Of a stretch of 64,000 nucleotides of DNA, positions 1 through 7,645 are shown one piece after another. The stretch is from Deltaproteobacteria bacterium (GTDB lineage: Bacteria > Myxococcota > Myxococcia > Myxococcales > Anaeromyxobacteraceae). The notes under the pieces are model-generated. The model had not been told where the DNA came from. It did not search any database and worked only from the letters and a program-made list of their open reading frames with translations. Numbering within the stretch: position 1 is the stretch's first letter; the number at the start of each line of letters is the position of its first letter. The DNA lies in assembly GCA_016214955.1 (NCBI GenBank), contig JACRMN010000011.1:1-64000 (forward strand), in the 5' to 3' direction. The position numbers were made by a program, and so were the translations under genes.

Positions 1-198
1 TACCTCGCGCTGGGCCGGACCGGCGCCGAGCGCCGCAAGGCCTATCTGCACCTCTTCGCCGTCCCGCTGGTCGAGGCGCTGCTGACGCGCCGGCGAGACC
101 TGGTCGATGCGCCCTTCATCGGCGAGGAGCGCTGGGTGGCCCGGCGGCTTCGCGCCTGCGGGCTCTCCCCTCGGGGCGAGCTCGTTGCGCGGGCCTGA
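1..198 (+). CDS. REP-associated tyrosine transposase (RayT/IS200-like), C-terminal fragment
   Basis: Open from the left edge of the window to a TGA, giving the last 65 residues of a longer protein. The fragment begins YLALGRTGAERRKAYLHLF, which resembles the stretch after the catalytic core of REP-associated tyrosine transposases (the 'YLALG...R..AYR.LF' region). The catalytic HUH and Tyr residues would lie off the window, so the call rests on this C-terminal resemblance and on a cluster of REP-like palindromes that starts about 210 bases downstream, the arrangement expected for a RayT and its target elements. It could instead be another short basic protein. Whether the full gene is intact cannot be seen. 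Confidence 0.5.
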   Translation, partial: YLALGRTGAERRKAYLHLFAVPLVEALLTRRRDLVDAPFIGEERWVARRLRACGLSPRGELVARA

Positions 199-410
199 GC
201 TCCTCCTCGCCGCCTCCGCTGGCCCGGCGCTGCCGGTGGCTCGCCTTCGACCGGCCAGGCGCTACCTCGACGAGGCTCCTTGGCGCCGGGACGCCCGGCC
301 TCCGCCCGTTTACACGGCGTGACCGTCCCCGCCGGGTGATGGTTCGCGCCGCCGACGTCGATCTCCCCGCGTCGACCTCCCCAAGCACGCGGCGACTCCA
401 GCGCTGTCAC

Positions 411-504
411 AGCGGTTCTTGTCCGGCACCGGACTCGCACCGGACTCCTTGTCCGGACTCCCCGGACTCCCAGCGGTTCTTGTCCGGTACCGGACTCCCG
501 GACT
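411..504. repeat. REP-like palindrome cluster beside the RayT fragment
   Basis: A 26-base direct repeat starts at 411 and again at 472, 61 bases apart, with a single mismatch (C or T in the centre). Each copy contains an inverted repeat: GTCCGGCACCGGAC at 421-434 (one central mismatch) and the perfect palindrome GTCCGGTACCGGAC at 482-495. The heptamer CCGGACT occurs six times (429, 440, 453, 462, 490, 498). Small palindromes in intergenic DNA next to a RayT gene are the known hallmark of REP/BIME elements; the assignment to that class is inferred. Confidence 0.6.
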
Positions 505-625
505 CCCGCCGCCCAGCATCCTCCGTGTCGCGATCTCCACGGCAATCGTCGCGGCATGGATCAGCTACTTCTCGAAGTCGCAGCGCGTGCGCGAGACATT
601 CGTCCTCTCCTAGGCGCGAGCGGGC

Positions 626-654
626 CTGACGTGCGGGTAGCGCTGGCGTACGCT
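626..654 (+). promoter_or_regulatory. Possible sigma70-type promoter for the gene at 661
   Basis: CTGACG (626-631), a 17-base spacer and TACGCT (649-654). A start site 6-7 bases downstream would fall on the ATG at 661, so the mRNA could be leaderless. This is a weak-consensus match in GC-rich DNA. Confidence 0.25.
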
Positions 655-660
655 CGGGGC

Positions 661-960
661 ATGATGATCATCGCGCTCGAGCGCCCCGTCCCCGGCGTGG
701 CCGACCAGGCATTCACCCCGGAGCTGCTGCGCGAGGAGGCGGCGTGCGCCTGGAAGCTGCACCAGGCGGGGGTCGTGCGCGAGCTCTACTTCCGGGCCGA
801 CCGGGAGGAGGCGGTCCTGCTCCTGGAGGCCGCCGATGTAGCCGCCGCCCGCCAGGCCCTGTCCGCCCTCCCCCTGGTCCGCGAGGGGCTCATCGACTTC
901 GAGCTGGTGCCGCTCCGCGCCTACCCCGGCTTTGCCCGCCTGTTCGGGACGCCCGGCTGA
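661..960 (+). CDS. Muconolactone isomerase-like (dimeric alpha/beta-barrel) small protein
   Basis: About 99 residues beginning MMIIALERPVPG. The pattern 'LLREEA..AWKLHQAGVVRELYFRAD...AVLLLEA' followed by 'LPLVREGLIDFELVPLRAY' is typical of the muconolactone delta-isomerase-like family, small ferredoxin-fold proteins that form dimeric alpha/beta barrels. Family members outside aromatic-degradation operons have no firm function, and no catabolic genes are nearby, so a true isomerase role is doubtful. The frame is open back to 556, but the upstream part lacks conserved sequence, so the ATG at 661 (or 664) is preferred. No Shine-Dalgarno is visible, consistent with a leaderless transcript. It converges with the gene ending at 1026 across a hairpin terminator. 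Confidence 0.6.
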   Translation: MMIIALERPVPGVADQAFTPELLREEAACAWKLHQAGVVRELYFRADREEAVLLLEAADVAAARQALSALPLVREGLIDFELVPLRAYPGFARLFGTPG

Positions 961-980
961 CTCCCTCGCAGGAAACAGAA

Positions 981-1008
981 GGGCCTCCCGCCTTGCGGCC
1001 GGAGGCCC
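981..1008. terminator. Bidirectional hairpin terminator
   Basis: Perfect 8-bp stem GGGCCTCC / GGAGGCCC with a 12-base loop, lying between the convergent genes ending at 960 and 1026. No long T-run follows. Confidence 0.6.
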
Positions 1009-1025
1009 CTCCCCCTCGCGAGAAG

Positions 1026-1502
1026 CTACTTCCTGGCGTTGCGCCTGGACTCGATCTCGTCGGCCAGCTTGTCGAGCTCGCCGGCGGGCGGGCCCTGGCC
1101 CTCGACCACCTTGTTCTCCTCCTCGCGCTTGCCGGTGAGGTGGGCCTCGCCGGGCTGCCAGCCGGGGCTCATGGTGGCGGCGAGCTCGCCGGCCTCGTGC
1201 CGGAAGACCCGCAGCACCGGCTGCACCGCGGCCTCGAGGGTCAGGTAGAAGCCGATGAAGGGGAGGAACATGAGGAAGGTGAGGCCGAGGATGGGGGTCA
1301 GCACCAGCGCGGCCACCGTGGGGATGGCGATCCACTGCTGGCCGGCCTCGCCGGGGAGCCGCTCGCCGTCGGCCGGGACCGGGTGGACCTCCCAGCTCTT
1401 CGCGCTGAAGTAGTAACCGGCCTTCGCCACGCTGCCTGCGGTGAGCTTCGTCATGTTGGCCTCGGGGTGCCGCGGGTTGGAGTGGAATCCGTCGTGCTTC
1501 AT
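1026..1502 (-). CDS. Uncharacterised membrane protein
   Basis: 158 residues from the ATG at 1502 (MKHDGFHSNPRHPEANMTKL), preceded by a GAGAG ribosome-binding sequence about 10 bases upstream. A short polar N-terminus is followed by a strongly hydrophobic stretch around residues 53-93 that can form two membrane helices (WIAIPTVAALVLTPILGLTF and the next 20 residues). The C-terminal tail is charged and acidic, then basic (ending ESRRNARK). I do not recognise the family. The reading frame extends further upstream, but the low-complexity extension is unlikely to be translated. The gene is probably monocistronic, ending at the hairpin at 981-1008. Confidence 0.6.
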   Translation of the reverse strand: MKHDGFHSNPRHPEANMTKLTAGSVAKAGYYFSAKSWEVHPVPADGERLPGEAGQQWIAIPTVAALVLTPILGLTFLMFLPFIGFYLTLEAAVQPVLRVFRHEAGELAATMSPGWQPGEAHLTGKREEENKVVEGQGPPAGELDKLADEIESRRNARK

Positions 1503-1849
1503 GGTGACAATCTCTCGCAATTCACCGCCCCGCGTAATTGGGACGAGTACCCAATCCACCGACAAAGAATCCGGGGTGGGAGGCCCGGGGCCACCGGGGC
1601 GGCACGTGGCGCGACTCCGGCGGGCGGCGGGCCGCAGCTCCGGAGGAAGCGGGGGGTGAATTCCGGAGGCGGGGAGGCCCGCGGACGGCGGGAGGCGCCC
1701 AAGGGAAGAAAGACCAGTGGAGTCGAGCCCCTGCGCCCCGGTCGCCCGGCAACTCCGTGCGGCCGGGCCCCGGAGCGGGTGGCTGCGGAGCGCCACCCGG
1801 CACCTCGGCGGCCCTGGCCCGGAGCCCCTCGCGCCGCTACGGAAAGGCC

Positions 1850-2428
1850 ATGACCAGAGGCCGCCTCGAAGCCTTCAGCGACGGCGTCATCGCCATCCTC
1901 ATCACCATCATGGTGCTGGAGCTGCGCCCGCCGCACGGCGCCGCGCTCGCCGACATGCGCCCGCTCGTGCCCAAGCTCCTCTCCTACCTGCTCAGCTTCG
2001 CCCTCCTCGCCATCTACTGGAACAACCACCACCACATGCTCCACGCGGTGCAGCGCGTGAACGGGCGCGTGCTCTGGGCCAACCTGCACCTGCTCTTCTG
2101 GCTCTCCCTCTTCCCGTTCGCCACCGCGTGGATGGGTGAGCACCCCGGCGCCGCCGAGCCGGTGGCCCTTTACGGCGCGGTGCAGCTGCTGGCGGCGGTG
2201 GCCTACACCCTGCTCGCCCGGGCGCTGCTGGCGCTCCACCCGGCCGGCTCCCCGCTGGCGGTGGCGCTGGGGCGCGACCGCAAGGGCAAGGTGTCCTTGC
2301 TCCTCTACGCCGTCTCCATCCCGCTCACCTTCCTCAGCCCCTGGCTGGCCACCGGCCTCTTCGTGGCGGTGGCGGTCATCTGGTGGGTCCCCGACCTGCG
2401 CTTCGAGCGCGCGCTGGCAGGCGAGTGA
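1850..2428 (+). CDS. TMEM175/DUF1211 family integral membrane protein
   Basis: 192 residues from the ATG at 1850, which has GGAAAGG just upstream. The N-terminal RLEAFSDGVIAILITIMVLEL carries the FSDG signature (residues 9-12) that defines the TMEM175 family, in which the motif helix lines a potassium-permeable pore. Several further hydrophobic segments give about six membrane helices in total, the usual bacterial layout. A histidine-rich WNNHHHMLH segment follows the second helix and is also common in the family. Bacterial members are described as K+-leak channels, but many are uncharacterised, so ion selectivity here is inferred. The next gene starts 53 bases downstream on the same strand and may be co-transcribed. 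Confidence 0.8.
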   Translation: MTRGRLEAFSDGVIAILITIMVLELRPPHGAALADMRPLVPKLLSYLLSFALLAIYWNNHHHMLHAVQRVNGRVLWANLHLLFWLSLFPFATAWMGEHPGAAEPVALYGAVQLLAAVAYTLLARALLALHPAGSPLAVALGRDRKGKVSLLLYAVSIPLTFLSPWLATGLFVAVAVIWWVPDLRFERALAGE

Positions 2429-2481
2429 GCCCCCGGGGCCCGCAGGTGGAATAGGCGCGCCCGCCGCCCGTTCACCGCCGC

Positions 2482-3222
2482 ATGTCCCCGCTCCCGCTCC
2501 TCCTCGCCCTGGCCATGGCGGCCGACCCGGTGGCCGAGCTGCTGGCCACGCTGGACGGGCTGCGGGCCGGGACGCCGGTGCGCGCCCAGATCTCCTACCG
2601 GTTCGAGCTGGTCAACGGGGAGGGCGAGGAGGCCATCCGCGACGAGGGCGCGGTCAGCGCCGAGGCCAGCGAGGGGCCCGAGGGCGTGACCGTCCGCTGG
2701 AGCCCGGAGCTTGTGGAGCGGGCCCGGGAGGAGGCGCGGCGCCGGTCGGTCGACCCGGAGGCGCGGACCCCCACGCGTCGCGGCATGACCGAGCTCGACG
2801 CCATGGCGGTGGCCCGCCGCCTCGACGCCGGCCGCGAGCTGCGTCACACCCTCGCCCAGGCCGAGCTCGTGGAGGACCGGCCCGACGCCCTCGACGGCGC
2901 GCCGGCGCGGCTGCTGGTGCTGCGCATCCCGCCTCGGCTCGGCAAGCAGGAGCGGCGCTACGTGAAGGAGGCCGAGACCACGGCGCGCCTCTGGCTCGGC
3001 ACCGACGGCGTCCCGCTGGCCGCCGAGCTCCACACCCGCGCCCGGGGGCGCATCTTCCTCGTCATCGGCTTCGAGCTCGAGGACCGGGACCGGCTCCGCT
3101 TCGCCCGCCTGGAGGATCGGCTGGTGGCGGTGCGCCACGAGCGCGACCACCGCGCCCAGGGGGCCGGCGAGCACCAGACCCACCGGGCCACCACCGCCGT
3201 CGAGCCGATGCTGCTGCGCTGA
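2482..3222 (+). CDS. Uncharacterised exported protein
   Basis: 246 residues. The N-terminus MSPLPLLLALAMAADPVAE reads as a short signal peptide with cleavage after AMA. The mature part is rich in Arg, Glu and Ala and has no motif I recognise; predicted beta-rich stretches such as ARLLVLRIPPRL and RIFLVIGFELEDRDRL suggest a soluble periplasmic domain. Its stop codon (3220-3222) directly abuts the stop of the convergent transporter gene at 3223, leaving no space for a terminator between them. Function unknown. Confidence 0.6.
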   Translation: MSPLPLLLALAMAADPVAELLATLDGLRAGTPVRAQISYRFELVNGEGEEAIRDEGAVSAEASEGPEGVTVRWSPELVERAREEARRRSVDPEARTPTRRGMTELDAMAVARRLDAGRELRHTLAQAELVEDRPDALDGAPARLLVLRIPPRLGKQERRYVKEAETTARLWLGTDGVPLAAELHTRARGRIFLVIGFELEDRDRLRFARLEDRLVAVRHERDHRAQGAGEHQTHRATTAVEPMLLR

Positions 3223-3666
3223 CTACCGCTGCACCAGGAAGACGCCGCCCGCCAGCAGGAGCAGCCCCAGCGCCCGCTGCGGGGTGAAGGAGCGGACCGC
3301 GAGCCCGAGCAGGCCGTGGTGGTCGAGCAGCGCCGCGCCCACCATCTGGCCGGCGAGGAGCAGCGCCACCGTGGCCACCACGCCGAGCCGCGGGGTGAGC
3401 ACCACCGTCAGCGCCACGAAGAACGCCCCCAGGAGCCCGCCCGTGTAGGACCACCAGGGCGCGCGGCCCCAGGCTCCGGCGGGAGGCAGCGGGGTGCGGA
3501 GCGCCAGCAGGAGCGCCGCGAGCCCCGCCGAGCCCACCAGGAAGTTCACCAGCGCCGCCCACTCCGGGCGGCCGACCTGCTGGCGCAGCGCGGTGTTGAG
3601 GGCGGCATGGACCGGGAGGCCGGCGCCGGCCAGGAGCCCCAGGAGCGCGAGGAGGAAGGTTTCCAT
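3223..3666 (-). CDS. DMT-superfamily transporter, YdcZ/DUF606 type
   Basis: 147 residues from the ATG at 3666 (METFLLALLGLLAGAGLPVH). Length, five hydrophobic helices and the opening 'GLLAGAGLPVHAALNTALR..VGRPEWAALVNFLVGS' match the YdcZ half-size family of drug/metabolite transporters. These work as homodimers or as pairs; the substrate is unknown. The frame continues upstream as a Thr/Pro/Ala repeat, but that extension is encoded by the hexanucleotide repeat and the terminator of the preceding operon, so 3666 is taken as the start. The promoter must lie in or close to the repeat at 3713-3772. Confidence 0.75.
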   Translation of the reverse strand: METFLLALLGLLAGAGLPVHAALNTALRQQVGRPEWAALVNFLVGSAGLAALLLALRTPLPPAGAWGRAPWWSYTGGLLGAFFVALTVVLTPRLGVVATVALLLAGQMVGAALLDHHGLLGLAVRSFTPQRALGLLLLAGGVFLVQR

Positions 3667-3712
3667 GGCGCGGAACCTAACCCGTTCACCCTCCCCGAGC
3701 CCGTCGGGTAGC

Positions 3713-3772
3713 GGGGTCGAGGTCGCGGTTGGGGTCGGGGTCGAGGTCGCGGTCGGGGTCGCGGTCGGGGTC
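3713..3772. repeat. Hexanucleotide tandem repeat (GNGGTC, 10 units)
   Basis: Ten consecutive hexamers of the form G-N-GGT(C/T), chiefly GGGGTC, GCGGTC and GAGGTC, with no interruption. The array ends exactly where the terminator T-run begins (minus-strand T7 at 3779-3773) and lies 47-106 bases upstream of the YdcZ-type start codon. The same unit occurs inside coding DNA at 50651-50710 and, degenerate, at 7792-7839. Confidence 0.85.
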
Positions 3773-3838
3773 AAAAAAACGGGGCGCCCCGAACCGCCGG
3801 CCCGTCGGGGGGGAATCGGGCCGGCGCCAGGGCGCCCC
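3773..3838 (-). terminator. Strong intrinsic terminator of the dus-zip operon
   Basis: Read on the minus strand: an outer stem GGGGCGCC/GGCGCCCC (3838-3831 with 3788-3781), an inner 9-bp stem GCCGGCCCG/CGGGCCGGC (3825-3817 with 3804-3796), then a T7 run (3779-3773). Both stems are perfect. It lies 238 bases beyond the zip stop codon. Confidence 0.75.
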
Positions 3839-4075
3839 ACTGCCGCGCGCCACGCGCCCGGCAGCACTGCAAGGTCACGCCCCTCGCCATTGCCTGCCGC
3901 GTGCCAGGGCCGAGGGCCGCGCAACTCCGCGGCTTCCGGGGGCCGCCAACTTTCTCCGCACACCGGCCCACCGGGTCGGGCGCGCCGCCCGGTGCACCGC
4001 CGGCACCCGGTGGGATCGGCGGGGCGCCCCGGCGGCGGCGCCGCGGGCGCTGCCTCGACGTGGGTGCGGGGAAGG

Positions 4076-4870
4076 CTAGGCGTGATGGACGAGCCGCAGC
4101 ACCCACATCACCGCCACGCCCGCCAGCAGCGCCGCGCTGAGCCTCAGCTTGGAGCCGCCGCGCCGGTGCAGGTCGGGGAGGATGTCGGAGAGGGCCAGGT
4201 GCAGGAAGGTGCCGGCGCTGCCGGCGAGGGCGTAGGCGGTGAAGGACTCGGTGTGCACCGCGCCGCGCAGGAGCGCGTAGAGCGCCGCCCCGGCCGGCAC
4301 CATCAGCGCGAAGAGGCCGTTCATCGTGAGCGCCCGGCGCCGGCTGTACCCCTCGGCCGCCAGGATGGTGGAGAGCGAGAAGGAGCTGGGGATCTTGTGC
4401 AGCAGGATGGCGAGGAAGACGAAGAAGCCGAGGCCCGTCTCCTGCGAGGCGGCGCCGAGGGCGAAGCCGTCCACCAGGGTGTGGAGCGAGAGGCCGACGA
4501 AGGCGGCCAGCCCCACGGTGTGCACCTGGCAGCCGGTGGCGCAGTGGGAGTGGTCGTGGCCGGGCTCGTGGACGTGGGCCTCGGCCCCGGGCACCGGGCC
4601 GGGCTCGGCGCAGACGTGCACCAGGGCGAAGCGCTCCACCAGGAAGAGGAAGAGGAAGCCCACCAGCACGAAGGGCACCGCCCGGAAGCCGGCCCCCTCC
4701 ACCGCCTCCGGCAGCATGTGCAGGAAGCCGGCGCCCAGCATCACGCCGGCCGAGAAGGAGAGGAGGGCGTCGGAGCGGCGCATCTTGCCCAGCAGCGGCA
4801 GCGCGCCGCCGGCCAGGGAGCCCACCAGGATGGCGGCGGCGTAGCCGGTGAGGGTGAGGGTGTCGGTCAT
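4076..4870 (-). CDS. ZIP-family divalent metal transporter
   Basis: 264 residues. Eight hydrophobic segments, a His-rich cytoplasmic loop between helices 3 and 4 (HVHEPGHDHSHCATGCQVHT, about residues 99-118), and the helix-4/helix-5 metal-site signatures 'HTLVDGFALGA' and 'ILLHKIPSSFSL' identify the ZIP (Zn/Fe-regulated transporter-like) family. HTLVDG and HKIP contain the histidines that bind metal in transport helices 4 and 5. It probably imports zinc or another divalent metal across the inner membrane. Its ATG overlaps the dus stop codon by 4 bases (ATGA), so translation is likely coupled. The operon ends at the terminator at 3773-3838. Confidence 0.88.
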   Translation of the reverse strand: MTDTLTLTGYAAAILVGSLAGGALPLLGKMRRSDALLSFSAGVMLGAGFLHMLPEAVEGAGFRAVPFVLVGFLFLFLVERFALVHVCAEPGPVPGAEAHVHEPGHDHSHCATGCQVHTVGLAAFVGLSLHTLVDGFALGAASQETGLGFFVFLAILLHKIPSSFSLSTILAAEGYSRRRALTMNGLFALMVPAGAALYALLRGAVHTESFTAYALAGSAGTFLHLALSDILPDLHRRGGSKLRLSAALLAGVAVMWVLRLVHHA

Positions 4871-5919
4871 GACGCGTCCTCGGCCGAGGGCGGCGGCGCC
4901 GAGGGGTCGACCTCGAAGCCCGGCCCCTCGCTGGGGAAGTGGCGCTCCAGGGCCGCCTCGACGTCGCCGGCGGTGCAGAGCGAGGCGGCCTCGCGGCGGA
5001 AGTGGACCCCGCCGCGCCTGCCGCGCGTGTACCAGAGGAGGTGGCTGCGGAGCGCCCGCACCGCGGCCCGCTCGGTCTCGGCGGCGGGCTCGCCCGGGCG
5101 GCGCCGGGCGGCGTGCTCGAGCTGCAGCCGCACGTGGCGCATCACCAGCGCCGCCCACTCGTCGCGCGTGGGGGGAGGCGGCGGCGGGCGGCCCTGCTCG
5201 GCCGCCTGGAGCTCGCGGAAGATCCAGGGATTGCCGCAGGCGCCGCGGGCCACCAGCACGAAGTCGCAGCCGGTCTCGCGCGCCATCCGCAGGGCGTCGG
5301 CCGCCGTCCAGACGTCGCCCGAGCCCAGCACCGGGATCCCGACCGCCTGCTTCACCTCGGCGATGCGGCCCCAGTCGGCGCTGCCCGAGTAGCCCTGGGC
5401 CCGGGTGCGGCCGTGCAGCGCCACCGCCGAGGCTCCCCCGGCCTCTGCGGCCCGGGCCACCTCGACGCAGTTCACGCTGCCCGCGTCCCAGCCCGAGCGG
5501 ATCTTCACCGTCACCGGCACGCCCGCCGCCTGGCACACCGCCCGCACCGCCGCCTCCACCGCCTGCGGGTCGCGGGCCAGCGAGGCGCCGGCCCCGGTGC
5601 CGCAGACCTTCTTCACCGGGCAGGCCATGTTGATGTCCACGATGTCGGCGCCGCGGTCCACGGCAGCGCGAGCGCCGCGGGCCAGGGCCTCGGGCTCGGC
5701 GGCGAAGATCTGCACCGCGAACGGCACCTCGCTGGGGTCGCGGTCCAGGTAGGCCTCGGTCTGGCCGTTGCCGTGGATGAGCCCGTGGGCCGACACCATC
5801 TCGGTGTAGGCGAAGGCCGCGCCCAGCTCGCGGCACAGGAGCCGGAACGGGCGGTCGCTGACGCCGGCGAGGGGCGCCAGGAAGAAGCGGCCGGTGAAGC
5901 GGTGGGGACCGATCTGCAT
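4867..5919 (-). CDS. dus: tRNA-dihydrouridine synthase (DusB-like)
   Basis: 350 residues from the ATG at 5919 (MQIGPHRFTGRFFLAPLAGV). It is an FMN-dependent enzyme that reduces uridine to dihydrouridine in tRNA. The TIM-barrel N-terminal half has 'LAPLAGVSDRPFR', the 'DINMACPVKKV' motif with the catalytic cysteine (Cys100), 'VKIRSGWD', 'ALHGRTRAQGYSG' and 'VLGSGDVWTAADA'. The C-terminal helical domain contains the usual 'LRSHLLWYTRGRRGG'. The upstream frame extension is ignored because homology begins at MQIGP. It is the first gene of a two-gene operon with zip, and is divergent from the cytochrome gene at 6023 across about 100 bases. Confidence 0.93.
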   Translation of the reverse strand: MQIGPHRFTGRFFLAPLAGVSDRPFRLLCRELGAAFAYTEMVSAHGLIHGNGQTEAYLDRDPSEVPFAVQIFAAEPEALARGARAAVDRGADIVDINMACPVKKVCGTGAGASLARDPQAVEAAVRAVCQAAGVPVTVKIRSGWDAGSVNCVEVARAAEAGGASAVALHGRTRAQGYSGSADWGRIAEVKQAVGIPVLGSGDVWTAADALRMARETGCDFVLVARGACGNPWIFRELQAAEQGRPPPPPPTRDEWAALVMRHVRLQLEHAARRRPGEPAAETERAAVRALRSHLLWYTRGRRGGVHFRREAASLCTAGDVEAALERHFPSEGPGFEVDPSAPPPSAEDAS

Positions 5920-6022
5920 GCGAGGGCGGCGAGGCCGGGACGGGTCTAGCACGGGGGCCCGGGAGGTGAAACCCGCCGGAGCCGGGCGCCCGCGGGCGCC
6001 CGCCATGATAACCGTGGGCGCC

Positions 6023-7510
6023 ATGCCCCGCCGCGCCCGCTTCGCCCTGGCCACCCTTGCGGCGCTCGCCCCGCTCCTCGGCGGCGCGGCCGAGCGCCCC
6101 CGCACCGTCACCATCCTCTACCTGGCCGACCTGGGCGCCACCGTCGAGCCCTGCGGCTGCAGCGAGAACCAGCGCGGCGGCCTGCCCCGGCTGGCGACGG
6201 CGGTGGAGAAGGTGCGGCGCGAGGGGAACGAGGTGGTGCTGCTCGGCGGCGGCGACCTGCTCTTCGAGGGGCCGCTCGCCGACGATCGGCGGCCCGCCGA
6301 CCTCGCCAAGGCGCGGGTGGTGGCCGAGGCCCTGCGGTCGATGGGGCTGGCCGGCTCGGTGCGGGGCGAGCGCGACCTGGCCGCCGGCGGCGACTTCCTC
6401 CGCAAGCTCCGGCTCCCCTTCTCCGAGGGGGGACGGCAGGGCCCGGTGGCCTACGGGGTCCCGGGCCGCGTGCCCCGCGCCCCCATCCGCGTGGGCATCC
6501 TCCACCGGGGCGGCACCCGCGCCGCCCTGCCGCTCGCCGAGCAGGCGCGGGCGCAGGGGCTCACCCTGCTGCTCGCCGCCCACCGCGAGAAGCTCACCGA
6601 CGACGACCTGGACCGAGCCGTCCTCGACGCCGCGGTGCCGGTGGTGCAGGTGCAGGGGCGCGGCCAGTCGCTGGCCCGCATCGACGTGCGGCTGGCCGGC
6701 GACCCGGCCCGCGGCTTCGCGGTGCTGCCGGGCACGGCCCAGCGCGAGGAGGAGCTCTCGCTCCTCGAGCTGCGGGCCGGCGAGTACCGGCGGCGCCAGG
6801 AGGCGGCCGACGCCGCCGGCAACCTCGACCTGTCGCGGGCGCTGGCGGCCAAGGTGGCCGAGCTCGCCGAGCGGGCTCGGGCCGAGCGGGCCGCTCCGCC
6901 GCCGGCGCCGCCCGACGACCGTCCCTCCCTCACCGTGAGCTTCATCCCCATCTCCGCCGACCTGCCCGAGGAGCCCAGGCTCCGGCGCCTGGTGACCCGC
7001 CACTACGGCGAGGTGGCGCGGATGAACCTGGCCGCGGCCCGCAAGCAGGGCCGCCCCTGCCCCGACCCCAGGGTGGACCAGGCGGCCATCATCGGCCTCG
7101 ACACCGCGCCGCCCGGCGGCAGGAGCGCCTGCCAGGACTGCCACCCGGCGGCGGTTGCCCAGTGGCGCGGCACCTCCCACGCCCGGGCCTACGCCACGCT
7201 GGAGCAGGGGCCCAAGGGGCCGCGCCAGTTCGACCTCGACTGCGTCGGCTGCCACGTCACGGGCTGGGGCGCGCCCGGCGGCGCCTGCAACGTGGCGGCG
7301 GTGGAGGGGCGCAAGGACGTGCAGTGCGAGAGCTGCCACGGCCCGGCCAGCCTCCACGCCGTCGATCCGCCCGGCCACATCCTCCGCTCGCCCGGCGAGG
7401 ATCGCTGCCGGACCTGCCACACCCCGGAGCACTCCACCGCCTTCGAGTGGGAGGGGTACCGGGCGCGGATCCTCGGGCCCGGCCACGGGGCGCCCGGCCG
7501 CGGCGGGTGA
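6023..7510 (+). CDS. Exported UshA-like domain fused to tetraheme cytochrome c554-type domain
   Basis: 495 residues. MPRRARFALATLAALAPLLGGAA is a signal peptide. An in-frame ATG at 6005 is possible, but MPRR at 6023 gives the better leader. Residues about 30-300 resemble the metallophosphatase fold of 5'-nucleotidases: 'ILYLADLGATVEPCGCS', 'GGLPRLATAVEKVR', 'VVLLGGGDLL'. The EPCGC segment is shared with the UshA-like (seleno)proteins of deltaproteobacteria, here with Cys rather than selenocysteine. The usual metal ligands NDxHG and GNHE read ADLGA and RGERD, so enzyme activity is doubtful. The C-terminal part has four CXXCH sites (Cys370, 407, 435 and 462), the count expected for cytochrome c554. 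A periplasmic electron-transfer role is inferred. Confidence 0.75.
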   Translation: MPRRARFALATLAALAPLLGGAAERPRTVTILYLADLGATVEPCGCSENQRGGLPRLATAVEKVRREGNEVVLLGGGDLLFEGPLADDRRPADLAKARVVAEALRSMGLAGSVRGERDLAAGGDFLRKLRLPFSEGGRQGPVAYGVPGRVPRAPIRVGILHRGGTRAALPLAEQARAQGLTLLLAAHREKLTDDDLDRAVLDAAVPVVQVQGRGQSLARIDVRLAGDPARGFAVLPGTAQREEELSLLELRAGEYRRRQEAADAAGNLDLSRALAAKVAELAERARAERAAPPPAPPDDRPSLTVSFIPISADLPEEPRLRRLVTRHYGEVARMNLAAARKQGRPCPDPRVDQAAIIGLDTAPPGGRSACQDCHPAAVAQWRGTSHARAYATLEQGPKGPRQFDLDCVGCHVTGWGAPGGACNVAAVEGRKDVQCESCHGPASLHAVDPPGHILRSPGEDRCRTCHTPEHSTAFEWEGYRARILGPGHGAPGRGG

Positions 7511-7645
7511 TCCCCGCACCCACCTGCTCGCAGGTTTGCGGCCGGCCCCGGAGCCGGTACCATGGGGGAACGGCGCGGCCCCCCGCCCGTCAGGCCCGAA
7601 GGACGCCAGCAGCGGCCCGGATCGGCCCGAGGAAGTCGCCAGCCC

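Larger units (their letters stand above)
199..660. other. Intergenic region without a convincing gene
   Basis: All six frames have short open stretches here, as GC-rich DNA usually does, but none has a plausible start or a recognisable protein. The region holds the REP-like repeat cluster and, at its right end, a possible promoter for the gene starting at 661. Confidence 0.6.
3667..4075. other. Intergenic region: terminator plus hexanucleotide repeat
   Basis: Between the zip gene (ending at 4076) and the YdcZ-type gene (starting at 3666), both on the minus strand. It contains a strong intrinsic terminator (3773-3838), the hexamer repeat (3713-3772) and, from 3839 to 4075, GC-rich sequence in which I see no gene. 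Confidence 0.6.

Noticed and set aside
429-504. Possible CRISPR array from the repeated CCGGACT heptamers
   Set aside because: Spacing is irregular (8 to 28 bases), units are too short, and there are no cas genes. REP-like elements explain it better.
556-660. An earlier start for the muconolactone-isomerase-like protein
   Set aside because: The extra 35 residues lack family similarity, and a promoter candidate lies inside them.
3667-3963. N-terminal Thr-Pro-Ala extension of the YdcZ-type transporter
   Set aside because: It would be translated from the hexamer array and through the preceding operon's terminator hairpin. The family length and homology start at the ATG at 3666.
6164-6180. A selenocysteine codon in the EPCGC motif of the UshA-like protein
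   Set aside because: The codons read as Cys (TGC), not TGA; no recoding is needed.
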